Shown in pieces: positions 19,570 to 28,882 of a stretch of 64,000 nucleotides of DNA (positions are counted from its first letter, which is position 1; every line of letters starts with the position of its first letter). Origin of the DNA: Blautia wexlerae DSM 19850 (GTDB lineage: Bacteria; Bacillota; Clostridia; Lachnospirales; Lachnospiraceae); contig NZ_CP102267.1 in NCBI RefSeq assembly GCF_025148125.1, forward strand, positions 316,001 through 380,000, given 5' to 3'. The position numbers and the translations under genes are program-made. The notes under the pieces were generated by a model. The model saw nothing but the letters and a program-made list of their open reading frames with translations. It did no database searches and was not told the origin of the DNA.

Positions 19570-19599
19570 TTGTTAATTTGTTTCATTGTAGTGTATAAT
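19570..19599 (+). promoter_or_regulatory. Sigma-A promoter of the beta-CASP nuclease gene
   Basis: TTGTTA (19570-19575), 18-nt spacer, TATAAT (19594-19599), about 130 nt upstream of the coding sequence, just after the preceding terminator. Confidence 0.6.
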
Positions 19600-19727
19600 T
19601 AATACAATATAGAAGGATCATAAAAGCAGTAAAAAGTTGCCGGGTTAAACAGGCAAAATGCAGCAAAACAATTGGGGATATCAAAAAGATTCCGAGAGTA
19701 CATCAAAATCTGAAGGGAGGTTTTTAT

Positions 19728-21344
19728 ATGAAGATTACATTTATCGGGGCAACTCATGAGGTTACGGGATCCTGTTATTATCTGGAGGCAGCAGGTCACA
19801 AGTTTCTTGTAGACTGCGGAATGGAGCAGGGACCGGATTATTATGAAAATGCAGAAATACCAGTGGCTTTGGGAGAGATAGAATTTGTTCTTCTGACACA
19901 TGCACATATAGATCACTCAGGTAATCTTCCGGCTATTTATGCAAAGGGGTTCAGGGGACCGGTATATGCCACAGATGCCACCAGCCATTTATGCGATATT
20001 ATGCTCAGAGACAGTGCGCACATTCAGATGTTTGAAGCAGAATGGAGAAACCGTAAAGGCAGACGACAGGGCAAACCGGAATTTGTTCCGGCTTATACAA
20101 TGGAAGATGCCATGGGAGTGATCAGAAACTTTGTGGGATGCCCGTACAATAAGATGATCACTCCTGCAGAGGGAATCTCAGCCCGGTTTATTGATGCAGG
20201 CCATTTGCTGGGCTCTGCAAGTATTGAGCTGACGATCAGGGAGGAGGATACAGAGAAAAAGATTGTATTCTCCGGAGATATTGGAAATACCTGCCAGCCC
20301 TTGATTAAGGATCCTGAGTATCTGCACCATGCAGATTATATAGTTATGGAATCCACTTACGGTGACCGCAGTCATGGAGAAAAGCCTGATTATGTGAAAC
20401 TGTTGTCAGAAATCATCCAGGAAACCTTTGACAGAGGAGGAAATCTTGTGATTCCTTCTTTTGCAGTGGGACGTACGCAGGAAATGCTGTACTTTATCAG
20501 ACAGATCAAGGCAGACGGACTGGTGTATGGACATGACGGATTTAAAGTATATGTGGACAGTCCTCTTGCAAATGAAGCTACCACGATTTTCTCGGAGCAT
20601 CAGTATGACTGTTTTGATGAAGAAGCGATGGAACTGATCAAAAAGGGAATTAATCCAATCAGTTTCCCTGGATTGAAGATTTCCGTCACCAGTGATGATT
20701 CGAAGTCGATCAATTATGATGAGGAGCCCAAGGTAATCATTTCAGCCAGTGGTATGTGTGATGCAGGCCGTATCAAGCACCATCTGAAACATAATCTGTG
20801 GAATGAGAAGAATACGATTCTTTTTGTAGGATATCAGGCGGTCGGTACTCTTGGAAGAGCACTGATCGAGGGGGCTGCAGATGTGAAACTGTTTGGTGAA
20901 CCTGTTCATGTGGCAGCGCATATCTGCCAGATGCCGGGAATCAGCGGTCATGCGGATGTGAATGGCCTTTTAGACTGGGCGAAGGCATTTGAGGAGAAAC
21001 CGCAGAAAGTCTTTGTTACTCATGGAGATGATACAGTTACAGAGATTTTTGCAAAACGTCTGACAGATGAACTGGGGTATGATACAATGGCTCCGTTCAG
21101 CGGTACGGTTTATGATCTGGCAGACGATGTATGTCTGTATGAGGCAAAGGGTGTGAAAATCCAGAAAGCATCTGTATCACCGAAGGCAACAAGAGCAGCC
21201 AGAGCTTTCGAGAAACTTCTGGCACTTGGTTACAGGCTTATTACGGTTATCAGGAAAAATGAAGGAACGCCGAATAAAGATCTGGAAAGATTTTCAAGAG
21301 ATGTTCAGTCCCTGTGTGATAAATGGGACAGGACAGATATGTAA
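19728..21344 (+). CDS. Metallo-beta-lactamase/beta-CASP ribonuclease-like protein
   Basis: 538 residues, of the CPSF-73/YSH1-like family (MBL fold, beta-CASP, RMMBL). Metal ligands: THAHIDHSG (about 57-65), DAGHLLGSAS, FSGDIG and, for beta-CASP, SFAVGRTQEM and SASGMCDAGRI, then HADVNGL and VTHGD near the RMMBL part. Such proteins are putative RNA-processing nucleases; unlike RNase J they lack its C-terminal domain but have a 60-residue C-terminal tail here. AGGGAGG about 7 nt before the ATG. Monocistronic. Confidence 0.88.
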   Translation: MKITFIGATHEVTGSCYYLEAAGHKFLVDCGMEQGPDYYENAEIPVALGEIEFVLLTHAHIDHSGNLPAIYAKGFRGPVYATDATSHLCDIMLRDSAHIQMFEAEWRNRKGRRQGKPEFVPAYTMEDAMGVIRNFVGCPYNKMITPAEGISARFIDAGHLLGSASIELTIREEDTEKKIVFSGDIGNTCQPLIKDPEYLHHADYIVMESTYGDRSHGEKPDYVKLLSEIIQETFDRGGNLVIPSFAVGRTQEMLYFIRQIKADGLVYGHDGFKVYVDSPLANEATTIFSEHQYDCFDEEAMELIKKGINPISFPGLKISVTSDDSKSINYDEEPKVIISASGMCDAGRIKHHLKHNLWNEKNTILFVGYQAVGTLGRALIEGAADVKLFGEPVHVAAHICQMPGISGHADVNGLLDWAKAFEEKPQKVFVTHGDDTVTEIFAKRLTDELGYDTMAPFSGTVYDLADDVCLYEAKGVKIQKASVSPKATRAARAFEKLLALGYRLITVIRKNEGTPNKDLERFSRDVQSLCDKWDRTDM

Positions 21345-21350
21345 ATTAAA

Positions 21351-21455
21351 AAAATATCCCACGAAACTTTATCTATAGCAATCTTTGTAAATAATATATT
21401 GATTCAATTTACATTATTTAAGAGGCTTGCCATAGTTTTCGTGGGATATTTTATA
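21351..21455. terminator. Bidirectional terminator with a long loop
   Basis: AAAATATCCCACGAAA at 21351-21366 pairs with TTTTCGTGGGATATTTT at 21436-21452 across about 70 nt. A and T runs at both ends suit both strands. It lies between the converging nuclease and TSCPD genes. Confidence 0.65.
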
Positions 21456-21493
21456 CGGTCACCTGCGTAACTGTTCAGTATTTCCACAGTTAT

Positions 21494-21739
21494 TTATTTG
21501 TTCAGAACTTCCTCCAGTGCAGTGGAAAGCTGATCCGGACATGAGGTATTCTTAAATCCGCATTTGATTCCTTTTAATCTGCTGATCACTTCCTCTGCAT
21601 CCATTCCCTCTACAAGACTGGCTACACCCTGGGTATTTCCGCTGCATCCGCCGATGAAACGGACATTGTGGACTTTCTTATTGTCATCTACTTCAAATTC
21701 AATATGGCTGGCGCAGACACCTTTTGTTTTATACGTCAT
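21494..21739 (-). CDS. TSCPD-domain protein (TIGR03905-type)
   Basis: 81 residues. The start MTYKTKGVCASHIEFEVDDN and the motif GGCSGNTQGVASLVEGM match the small TSCPD family, a domain also found at the end of some class II ribonucleotide reductases; function of the stand-alone form is unknown. Cysteines at CASH, GGCSGN, IKCGFK and TSCPDQ are all kept. ATG 21739 has AGGAGG 9 nt upstream; an earlier Met at 21790 lacks one. Confidence 0.88.
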   Translation of the reverse strand: MTYKTKGVCASHIEFEVDDNKKVHNVRFIGGCSGNTQGVASLVEGMDAEEVISRLKGIKCGFKNTSCPDQLSTALEEVLNK

Positions 21740-21800
21740 GATATGTTTCCTCCTGTGTGAAAAAATGTAACTATAAATGCTGCTGTTCATATACCACTAC

Positions 21801-21943
21801 GTTACTGTTTACTTCGTTCTCAGTAACGTAGCCAAAATTTATTCCAGATTGCCTGCGGCAATGGAATTTTGGCTTGTATGTCTCGGGATTTTGGCATATT
21901 CATGCCAAAACACCTCGCGGAATAGTGATATGTGAACAGTAAC
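21801..21943 (-). mobile_element. MITE-like 143-bp structured repeat, copy 1
   Basis: Reads, on the minus strand, as a 143-nt element from GTTACTGTTCAC to GTAAACAGTAAC. It matches the copy at 53214-53356 (opposite orientation) at all but eight positions without gaps. Inner hairpins TTTTGGCAT/ATGCCAAAA and AGCCAAAATTC/GAATTTTGGCT-like are kept. No protein is encoded and no flanking direct repeat is seen here. It fills most of the gap between the TSCPD and nucleosidase genes. Confidence 0.8.
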
Positions 21944-21982
21944 ATAAAATAGCAATTGTATTATAACAGAGGATAAAAAAAG

Positions 21983-22011
21983 TTTCCATATAAATAAAGT
22001 TTTGCTATAAT
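21983..22011 (+). promoter_or_regulatory. Promoter of the MTA/SAH nucleosidase gene
   Basis: TTTCCA, 17 nt, TATAAT (22006-22011) with a TGC extension before the -10; about 97 nt ahead of the coding sequence. Confidence 0.55.
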
Positions 22012-22107
22012 AAAGAAATGTCAGGAACATTTGTCACTGTTTACACATCTGAACCTGATACCATGAAAATGAAAAATTACAATATACAAAGAAGAGGTGT
22101 TTTAATA

Positions 22108-22806
22108 ATGAAATGTATCGGAATTATCGGAGCAATGGAACAGGAAGTTGCAAAAATCAAGGAAAAAATGCAGGATGTCACAATTACATCCAGAGCCCGT
22201 ATGGATTTCTATGAGGGAACTCTGGAAGGAAAGAAAGTAGTTGTTGTACGCTCAGGAATCGGAAAAGTAAACGCAGGTATGTGCACACAGATCCTTGCAG
22301 ATGTATTTGGTGTGGAAGCGGTGATCAATACAGGAATTGCAGGAAGTCTGAATAATGATGTAAATATTGGGGATATTGTTCTTTCTACAGATGTTTTGCA
22401 TCATGATATGGATGCGATCGGCTTCGGATATAAGAAAGGTCAGATTCCGCAGATGGATGAATTTTCCTTCCCTGCTGATGAAAAACTTCGTAAACTGGCT
22501 GCAAAAGTATGTAAAGAAGTAAATCCTGAGATCAGTGTATTTGAAGGGAGAATCTGTTCCGGAGATCAGTTTATCTCAGATAAGAGCGTTAAAGATGCCA
22601 TCATTTCAGAATTTGGTGGATTTGCAGTAGAGATGGAAGGTGCTGCTATCGGTCAGGCTGCTTATCTGAACCATATTCCATTCCTTGTAGTAAGAGCAAT
22701 CTCTGATAAGGCAGACGGAAGTGCTCACATGGATTACGCTGAGTTTGAGATGGCGGCAATTGAACACAGTGTCAAATTAACTGTAAGAATGATCCAGGAA
22801 CTGTAA
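22108..22806 (+). CDS. mtnN: 5'-methylthioadenosine/S-adenosylhomocysteine nucleosidase
   Basis: 232 residues, full length. Cleaves adenine from MTA and SAH in methyl-group recycling and the first step of autoinducer-2 formation. Motifs: IGIIGAMEQEV (acid at residue 12 area), INTGIAGSLN, AVEMEGAAIGQ (nucleoside binding Met-Glu) and VVRAISDKADG with the catalytic Asp. The start at 22108 has GAAGAGG upstream; the open frame extends to 22018 but has no such site and no family homology there. Confidence 0.96.
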   Translation: MKCIGIIGAMEQEVAKIKEKMQDVTITSRARMDFYEGTLEGKKVVVVRSGIGKVNAGMCTQILADVFGVEAVINTGIAGSLNNDVNIGDIVLSTDVLHHDMDAIGFGYKKGQIPQMDEFSFPADEKLRKLAAKVCKEVNPEISVFEGRICSGDQFISDKSVKDAIISEFGGFAVEMEGAAIGQAAYLNHIPFLVVRAISDKADGSAHMDYAEFEMAAIEHSVKLTVRMIQEL

Positions 22807-22900
22807 TCTGCAAGAAGCAGATGAAATAAAGCGGCACGTGAACTGTATTTCGGCACAGTCTGCAGAACTTTGCATATACTGAAATAGACAATCGAAAAGA

Positions 22901-23284
22901 ATGCAGGATCGTACGATGTATCTGAAAGAATATTTTCCGTTTTATACCACATATGCAAATCCTCTTCTGTATGAAGGAGAACGGATGCAGGATAAAGAAT
23001 TTAACCTGATGAAATCCTATTATCCGGGGACTGTACAGCATATTCAGGAGAAAATAGAAGAGGAATGTGATCTCATGGATTATGAGGGAAGCCGCCTTTA
23101 TGATGAATATCCGGATAAATATATGATTTATCATTTAAGCTGCAAGATCAGGGAGAGTATGGAACCGGAAATAAGCACTCAGGCTATCAGGGAGGATTTT
23201 CTGGATGAACTGATACAGGTAATGCTTTGTCAGGAAATATCCAGAAGAAGATGCCGCAGATATCGCTGCAGGAGATACTTTTAA
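22901..23284 (+). CDS. Hypothetical protein with Cys/Arg-rich C-terminus
   Basis: 127 residues, not assigned. Acidic, tyrosine-rich body (YFPFYTTYANPLLYEGER at the front) and a basic tail CRRYRCRRYF. No membrane helix. A second possible ATG is at 22916. It sits in the same direction between the nucleosidase and the methyltransferase, both 85-95 nt away. It looks like a Lachnospiraceae-specific protein, but I cannot name a function. Confidence 0.6.
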   Translation: MQDRTMYLKEYFPFYTTYANPLLYEGERMQDKEFNLMKSYYPGTVQHIQEKIEEECDLMDYEGSRLYDEYPDKYMIYHLSCKIRESMEPEISTQAIREDFLDELIQVMLCQEISRRRCRRYRCRRYF

Positions 23285-23371
23285 AACAGATTGTAATTGC
23301 TCGGGAAATCGGTTTGCTGGTACACCGGACAGTTACAACAGATTATATAACATTAACAGACAGAAAGAGCA

Positions 23372-24535
23372 ATGAAAAATTTAAGAGAATATTTAGAAGA
23401 ACAGATAAATGAAAATCTGATACAGGCTGTTCTGAGTGCCGGCAGAAATAAAGATGGCATATCAAAAATAAAGATTCGTCCGATCCGGCTGAAAGGACAG
23501 ATCTGTTATCAGGCATCTGCCACAGAAGGACAGAAAGTTCTGCATAAAAACTACGGGCGTACGGAACTGATTGAATATGTGGAAAAAGAACTTGCAGAGA
23601 ATTTCAGACAGTTTCAGGCACAGGGTGCAGTAACAGACGGGGTTGTTCTTGTCAGTAAAAAGGGGAAAATGACTATTAAACAGAAACACCATGAACAGAA
23701 AGAAAAAGTTCAGATCCAGGCACATAACCGGGTGAAACAATATATTCTTAAAGAAGGCGTTCCGGTTCCGTTTTTGATCGATCTGGGAGTTATGAATGAA
23801 CAGGGAAAGATTATCCATGCCAGATATGACAAATTCAGACAGATCAATCGTTTCCTTGAATTTATTGAAGATATACTTCCCAGACTTTCCAGAGACAGAG
23901 AAATAACGATTCTGGATTTTGGCTGTGGAAAGAGTTATCTTACCTTTGCCATGTATTATTATTTAAGAGAACTAAAAGGATATGATGTAAATATCATAGG
24001 TCTTGACCTGAAAACAGATGTAATTGAGAAATGTAATTCTCTGGCACTCAGATACGGATATGAGAAGCTGCATTTCTATCATGGTGATATTGCAGATTAT
24101 GAAGGTGTATCCTGTGTGGATATGGTGGTAACGCTTCATGCCTGTGACACAGCTACCGATTATGCACTTGCCAAGGCAGTGGAATGGGGAGCTGAAGTCA
24201 TTCTTTCCGTACCCTACTGTCAGCATGAAGTTAATAAACAGATCAAAAATGAAATGCTGGAGCCGGTTCTGCGCTATGGAATCCTGAAAGAAAGGATGTC
24301 TGCGCTGATCACAGATGCTGTGCGTGCAGATCTTCTGGAGAGCAAAGGTTATGATACCCAGATCCTGGAGTTTATTGATATGGAACATACACCTAAGAAT
24401 CTCCTGATCAGAGCAGTCAGAACAGGGAAAAGATCAGACCAGGGTAAGGTGGAGAAAATGCTTGCAGCCCTGAATATCCATCCCACACTGGACAGGCTTC
24501 TGAATGAAAAAGAACAGGAAGGGAGTGTGCGATGA
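23372..24535 (+). CDS. Class I SAM-dependent methyltransferase (Methyltransf_32-like)
   Basis: 387 residues. Residues 1-150 form a novel N-terminal part; the Rossmann methyltransferase follows, with motif I ILDFGCGKSYLTFAMYYYL (about 176-194), IIGLDLKTDVIEKC and VTLHACDTATDYALA. The HACDTATD motif and overall layout match Methyltransf_32 proteins related to eukaryotic METTL25 and bacterial RNA methyltransferase-like proteins; the substrate is unknown, RNA being plausible. Overlaps the next start by 4 nt (ATGA), so the two are co-translated. Confidence 0.8.
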   Translation: MKNLREYLEEQINENLIQAVLSAGRNKDGISKIKIRPIRLKGQICYQASATEGQKVLHKNYGRTELIEYVEKELAENFRQFQAQGAVTDGVVLVSKKGKMTIKQKHHEQKEKVQIQAHNRVKQYILKEGVPVPFLIDLGVMNEQGKIIHARYDKFRQINRFLEFIEDILPRLSRDREITILDFGCGKSYLTFAMYYYLRELKGYDVNIIGLDLKTDVIEKCNSLALRYGYEKLHFYHGDIADYEGVSCVDMVVTLHACDTATDYALAKAVEWGAEVILSVPYCQHEVNKQIKNEMLEPVLRYGILKERMSALITDAVRADLLESKGYDTQILEFIDMEHTPKNLLIRAVRTGKRSDQGKVEKMLAALNIHPTLDRLLNEKEQEGSVR

Positions 24536-26985
24536 AAAGGATACTGAAAAAAGCAGGTATTCTTCTTCTGGTATTTCTGCTTGGTACAGCAGGTACTGCA
24601 TTGCTTCTTAACAGTGAATCCACAGATAACCGTTCTGATTTTAATGACGCAGTGTTTCCGGAAGTCATGGTGGATATGAATGATACGCTGATAAACCGGA
24701 TGTATGGATATGCGCAGCCTATGCAGGCGGATTTTACCAGAGACAGTGTGACTCCTCTGGATACATCAAAAAAACTGACATTTAAAGTGAATCCCTATGA
24801 TTCGGAAGTAAAGAGTTTTTCTTATGAGATCCGTACATCTGATGGAAGTAAAGTCCTTGAAAATAAGAAGATTAAGAATCTTGTAAAAGAAGATCAGTAT
24901 TTGTCCGTAGACGTGGAGATTGGCAGTGATCTGCGCATGAATCAGGAATATTCCATGCAGATTGCCCTGGAACTGGATGAGGGTACAGCATATTATTATA
25001 CGAGAGTTGTTTCCAGGTCACAGGTACATGCATCAGATTATGCAGCTTTTGTAAAATATTTTTATGAAGCGTGTCTTGACAAAGAGTCAGCAGATGCACT
25101 GGGAAGTTATCTGGAACCACAGACAACAGGAGCAGCAACGAATTACTCGGGAATTAATATTAATTCTTCCCTGAGTGAGATCAGTTGGGGGAATCTTGCT
25201 CCGCAGCTGTGTCAGGAGGGAATTCCTGTGATCAAAGAGATCAATGAGACAACTGCCAGCGTTGTGCTGGAATATCAGCTGACTTCGCAGAATGAGGATG
25301 AGGAAACGGAATTATATGACGTAAAAGAATTTTACAGAATGAAATATCAGGATACCAGGATTTATCTGCTGGATTTCCAGCGTTCTGCAAATCAGGTCTT
25401 TGATGGTACACTGCCTGTTTATGAGGATGATGGGATTATCCTTGGAGTGCGCGATAAGAATGTAGAATATATGATGAATGATGCTGCTACTGTGATAGCT
25501 TTTGTGCAGGAGGGAGATCTGTGGTCCTATTCACCGGGCAATGAAAAGGTAAATCAGGTTTTCAGTTTCAGAAAATTGAAGGACGGAGATTTCCGCGATT
25601 CCAGAACTCAGCATGACATCAAGATCGTCAGAGTAACTGATGAAGGAGATATTGATTTCGTACTTTATGGATATATGAACAGAGGAAGCCATGAAGGATA
25701 TGAAGGAATTGCAGTTTACCATTACAATCGTGATAAAAACGTGGCAGAAGAAAGAGCCTTTATCCCTGTTTCGGAATCATTTGAATTTCTGAAAAAAGAT
25801 CTTGAAAAACTGTCCTATGTCAATGAAAAGAATGAGCTGTTTCTGATTCTGGCGAAGAATCTTTACAGGATCAATATCGAAGAGAACTCCAGTGAAATTC
25901 TTGAAAAAGGAATAAAAAATGCGAATTTTGTATCTTCCGATAATAATGACCATGCAGCCTGGCTGGTTTCAGAGGGGGATGAAAAGGGAAATATCAAGGA
26001 AATTGATTTTGATACCTGTAAAACCCGACTGATCGCACCGCAGAAAGGCCAGAGACTTCGTACAGTTGGATTTATGAATGAAGATCTGATTTATGGAATG
26101 CTGAATAAAGAAGATATTCTTACAGATGAGGAGGGACATAAATCTGTTGGGATCCGCATTCTGCGCATTGAAGATTTTGAAGGAAATGTAAAAAAAGAAT
26201 ACCGGAAAGACGGACTTTATATCACTGATATTTCAGTAGGAAATACTCTGATCGAGTTTGAACTTTCTGCAAAATCCGGAGAAACCTCTTATGTTGCCCA
26301 GAAGAAAGATACGATCATGAATAATAAAAAGGCAGCGGCAAATACAGTAAAAATCGAACTTATTTCTGCATCCAGGACAGGTGTTCGTGTGAAACTGGTA
26401 TTTAACACAACCAAACAGACAGATTCTCCGCTGACTATGTATGCAAAGGTAAGCAGTTCCGACCGGAAAGACATTGTTCTGGACACTCAGATTCCTCAGG
26501 AAACAGCATATTATGTTTACGGACAGGGCGGACTGGACGGTATCTATACAGATCCGGCGAAGGCTGTATTGCGTGCAGATACGCTGGGAGGTGTAGTGCT
26601 GAACCGTACACAGCAGTATGTATGGGAACGTGGAAATAAAAAGACAAAAATGCAGATAGATACAGAAGGGATTCCGGAGAGTGTGCTTCAGGGAACCTAT
26701 GATATTAAAACCCTGAAAAAGAGCCTCAAAAAGACCGGAACTGTGATCGATCTTTCCGGCTGCAGTCTGGACAGTGTGCTGTACGAGATAAGTGCACAGC
26801 GTCCGGTAATTGCCAAAACGGGAGCAGATACAAGCGTGGTGATCGTAGGATATGATGAATATAATACCTGGCTGTATGATCCGGTTAAAAAAGAGACCTA
26901 TCCGTATGGAATGAATGACAGTACGGATCTTTTCCAGAAAGCCGGAAATGTGTTTATCACCTATATAGAAACAGTAAATTACTGA
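24532..26985 (+). CDS. Large exported protein with C39-peptidase-like C-terminal domain
   Basis: 817 residues. N-terminal membrane anchor or signal (ILLLVFLLGTAGTALLL, about 10-26), then a long extracytoplasmic region with repeated beta-strand patterns (about 300-560, propeller-like: LWSYSPGNEKVNQVF and similar), and a C-terminal region (about 715-810) that resembles the second half of a C39_2 papain-like fold: RPVIAKTGADTSVVIVGYDEY followed by WLYDPVKKETYPY. The CGPA cysteine motif of active C39 enzymes is not seen; a GCSLDSVL segment is the only candidate, and the usual catalytic His position appears replaced (TSVVIVGY instead of HxVVI). So it may be a non-catalytic binding domain. Coupled to the methyltransferase gene by a 4-nt overlap. 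Confidence 0.65.
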   Translation: MKRILKKAGILLLVFLLGTAGTALLLNSESTDNRSDFNDAVFPEVMVDMNDTLINRMYGYAQPMQADFTRDSVTPLDTSKKLTFKVNPYDSEVKSFSYEIRTSDGSKVLENKKIKNLVKEDQYLSVDVEIGSDLRMNQEYSMQIALELDEGTAYYYTRVVSRSQVHASDYAAFVKYFYEACLDKESADALGSYLEPQTTGAATNYSGININSSLSEISWGNLAPQLCQEGIPVIKEINETTASVVLEYQLTSQNEDEETELYDVKEFYRMKYQDTRIYLLDFQRSANQVFDGTLPVYEDDGIILGVRDKNVEYMMNDAATVIAFVQEGDLWSYSPGNEKVNQVFSFRKLKDGDFRDSRTQHDIKIVRVTDEGDIDFVLYGYMNRGSHEGYEGIAVYHYNRDKNVAEERAFIPVSESFEFLKKDLEKLSYVNEKNELFLILAKNLYRINIEENSSEILEKGIKNANFVSSDNNDHAAWLVSEGDEKGNIKEIDFDTCKTRLIAPQKGQRLRTVGFMNEDLIYGMLNKEDILTDEEGHKSVGIRILRIEDFEGNVKKEYRKDGLYITDISVGNTLIEFELSAKSGETSYVAQKKDTIMNNKKAAANTVKIELISASRTGVRVKLVFNTTKQTDSPLTMYAKVSSSDRKDIVLDTQIPQETAYYVYGQGGLDGIYTDPAKAVLRADTLGGVVLNRTQQYVWERGNKKTKMQIDTEGIPESVLQGTYDIKTLKKSLKKTGTVIDLSGCSLDSVLYEISAQRPVIAKTGADTSVVIVGYDEYNTWLYDPVKKETYPYGMNDSTDLFQKAGNVFITYIETVNY

Positions 26986-26993
26986 TGAAAAAC

Positions 26994-27053
26994 ATAACCG
27001 GCAGGCAGCTGAGAACGGAGCGAACAGTAACGCGACAGCAACCTGCCGGTTAT
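26994..27053 (+). terminator. Hairpin/terminator carrying a repeat end in its loop
   Basis: ATAACCGGCAGG (26994-27005) pairs with CCTGCCGGTTAT (27042-27053). The loop contains GAACGGAGCGAACAGTAAC (27013-27031), a near copy of the MITE end. A T-poor tail makes termination less certain than the stem. Confidence 0.6.
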
Positions 27054-27151
27054 TCATCCAAAAAATTGTAAAAATGCTTCTTTACATTTCACTGATATTT
27101 GAGTATTCTAAAAAGGACAAACAGTGGCAGAGAAATTTATTGTTTAAACAC

Positions 27152-27176
27152 GTTACTGTAAGAGTGAAACAGTAAC
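27152..27176. repeat. Small palindrome of the GTTACTGT family
   Basis: GTTACTGT (27152-27159) and ACAGTAAC (27169-27176) are perfect inverted repeats around 9 nt, upstream of galT. It looks like the two ends of the 143-bp element with the middle lost. Confidence 0.6.
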
Positions 27177-27198
27177 AGCGAAACGGAGGAACGTACAG

Positions 27199-28689
27199 AT
27201 GTTATATGAGAACATTAAAAAATTAGTACAGTACGGAGTAGAAACAGGACTTACACCGGCCTGCGAGAAGAATTATACAATAAATCTTCTTCTGGATGTC
27301 TTTAAAGAAGACGAATATGTGGAACCTGAGGAAGAGTACAGGGATATCGATCTTGAAGAGGTATTAAATGCACTTCTGGATGAGGCTGTGAAGAGAAATC
27401 TCATAGAAGACAGTGTTGTGTACAGAGATCTTTTTGATACCAGACTTATGAACTGTCTGATGCCGCGTCCGGCGCAGGTACAGAATGAGTTCTGGAGCAG
27501 ATATGAGAAAGATCCACAGGAAGCAACCGATTACTTCTATAAACTCAGTCAGGACAGCGATTATATTCGTCGTTATCGTGTAAAGAAAGATCAGAAATGG
27601 ACAGTAGACAGTGAATATGGTAAAATCGATATCACCATCAATCTTTCCAAACCGGAAAAAGATCCGAAGGCAATCGCTGCTGCCAAGCTTGTAAAATCCA
27701 GCAGCTATCCGAAATGTCTTCTTTGCCCGGAGAACGAAGGATATGCAGGAAGAGTTAATCATCCTGCCAGAGAGAATCACAGAATCATTCCTATCACTGT
27801 AAATGACAGTCCCTGGGGATTTCAGTATTCCCCATATGTGTATTACAATGAGCATTGCATCGTCTTTAACAGTCAGCATGTTCCGATGAAGATTGAGAAG
27901 AATACATTTATCAAACTTTTTGATTTTGTAAAACTTTTCCCGCATTACTTCCTGGGATCCAATGCAGACCTGCCTATCGTAGGCGGTTCTATTTTAAGTC
28001 ACGATCATTTCCAGGGCGGACATTATACTTTCGCAATGGCAAAAGCACCGATTGAGAAACATGTGACTATTCCGGGATATGAGGATGTAGAAGCAGGTAT
28101 TGTTAAATGGCCTCTTTCAGTTTTAAGGATCCGTCATAAGGATGAGAAGAGATTGATAGAGCTTGCTACACATGTTCTGGAAGCGTGGAGAGGTTATACA
28201 GACGAAAGTGCGTTTATCTTTGCTGAAACTGATGGAGAACCGCACAATACGATCACACCGATCGCCCGCAGATCCGGAGATATGTTTGAACTGGATCTCA
28301 CACTTAGAAATAACATTACTACTGATGAGCATCCTCTTGGTGTATACCATCCGCATGCAGAGTATCACCATATCAAGAAAGAGAATATTGGTCTGATCGA
28401 AGTAATGGGACTTGCTGTACTTCCGGCAAGATTAAAAGAAGAATTGGAACTTCTGGCAGAATATATTCTGGAGGGAAAAGACATTTCTTCCAATGAGAAG
28501 ATTGAGAAACATGCAGCGTGGGTTGCAGAATTCCTTCCGAAATATGACAACCTTGATAAAGACAACATTCAGGATGTTCTCAGAAAAGAAGTCGGTAATG
28601 TATTCGTTCATGTACTTGAGGATGCCGGCGTATATAAATGTACTGCTGAAGGCAGAGAAGCATTTATGAGGTTTATCAATAAATTATAA
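27199..28689 (+). CDS. galT: UDP-glucose--hexose-1-phosphate uridylyltransferase, Firmicutes type
   Basis: 496 residues, the long galT2 form of Gram-positive bacteria. Transfers UMP between UDP-glucose and galactose-1-phosphate in the Leloir pathway. Seen: AKLVKSSSYPKCLLCPENEGY (split into its core CLLCPENEGYAGR), LPIVGGSILSHDHFQGGHYTF with the HxH active site, and an N-terminal helical region. No galK or galE is adjacent. Ribosome site GGAGG 9 nt before ATG. Confidence 0.95.
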   Translation: MLYENIKKLVQYGVETGLTPACEKNYTINLLLDVFKEDEYVEPEEEYRDIDLEEVLNALLDEAVKRNLIEDSVVYRDLFDTRLMNCLMPRPAQVQNEFWSRYEKDPQEATDYFYKLSQDSDYIRRYRVKKDQKWTVDSEYGKIDITINLSKPEKDPKAIAAAKLVKSSSYPKCLLCPENEGYAGRVNHPARENHRIIPITVNDSPWGFQYSPYVYYNEHCIVFNSQHVPMKIEKNTFIKLFDFVKLFPHYFLGSNADLPIVGGSILSHDHFQGGHYTFAMAKAPIEKHVTIPGYEDVEAGIVKWPLSVLRIRHKDEKRLIELATHVLEAWRGYTDESAFIFAETDGEPHNTITPIARRSGDMFELDLTLRNNITTDEHPLGVYHPHAEYHHIKKENIGLIEVMGLAVLPARLKEELELLAEYILEGKDISSNEKIEKHAAWVAEFLPKYDNLDKDNIQDVLRKEVGNVFVHVLEDAGVYKCTAEGREAFMRFINKL

Positions 28690-28832
28690 GGAATATTTTC
28701 AACCATAAGAAAACAGTGTTTACATAGCAGGATGACAAATCTGGTATTATTTACATATGAGCAGGTTGTGGCGGTTCTGATCAAAAGCCGGGCAGTCTGA
28801 AGATGTTTTTGAATGATTGGGAATGCATAGAG

Positions 28833-28865
28833 AACGTCCCGCATATTTTATGTTGGGACGTTTTT
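28833..28865 (+). terminator. Terminator just upstream of the surface protein gene
   Basis: AACGTCCC (28833-28840) pairs with GGGACGTT (28855-28862), then TTTT. The T run ends only about 8 nt before the ribosome site GGAGG of the next gene. It may end galT transcription or act as an attenuator in the leader of the following gene. Confidence 0.75.
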
Positions 28866-28882
28866 GCAAAATGGAGGTAAAT

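Noticed and set aside
22018..22107. 30-residue N-terminal extension of the MTA/SAH nucleosidase
   Set aside because: No ribosome site, starts directly after the promoter -10, and the family begins at the ATG 22108.
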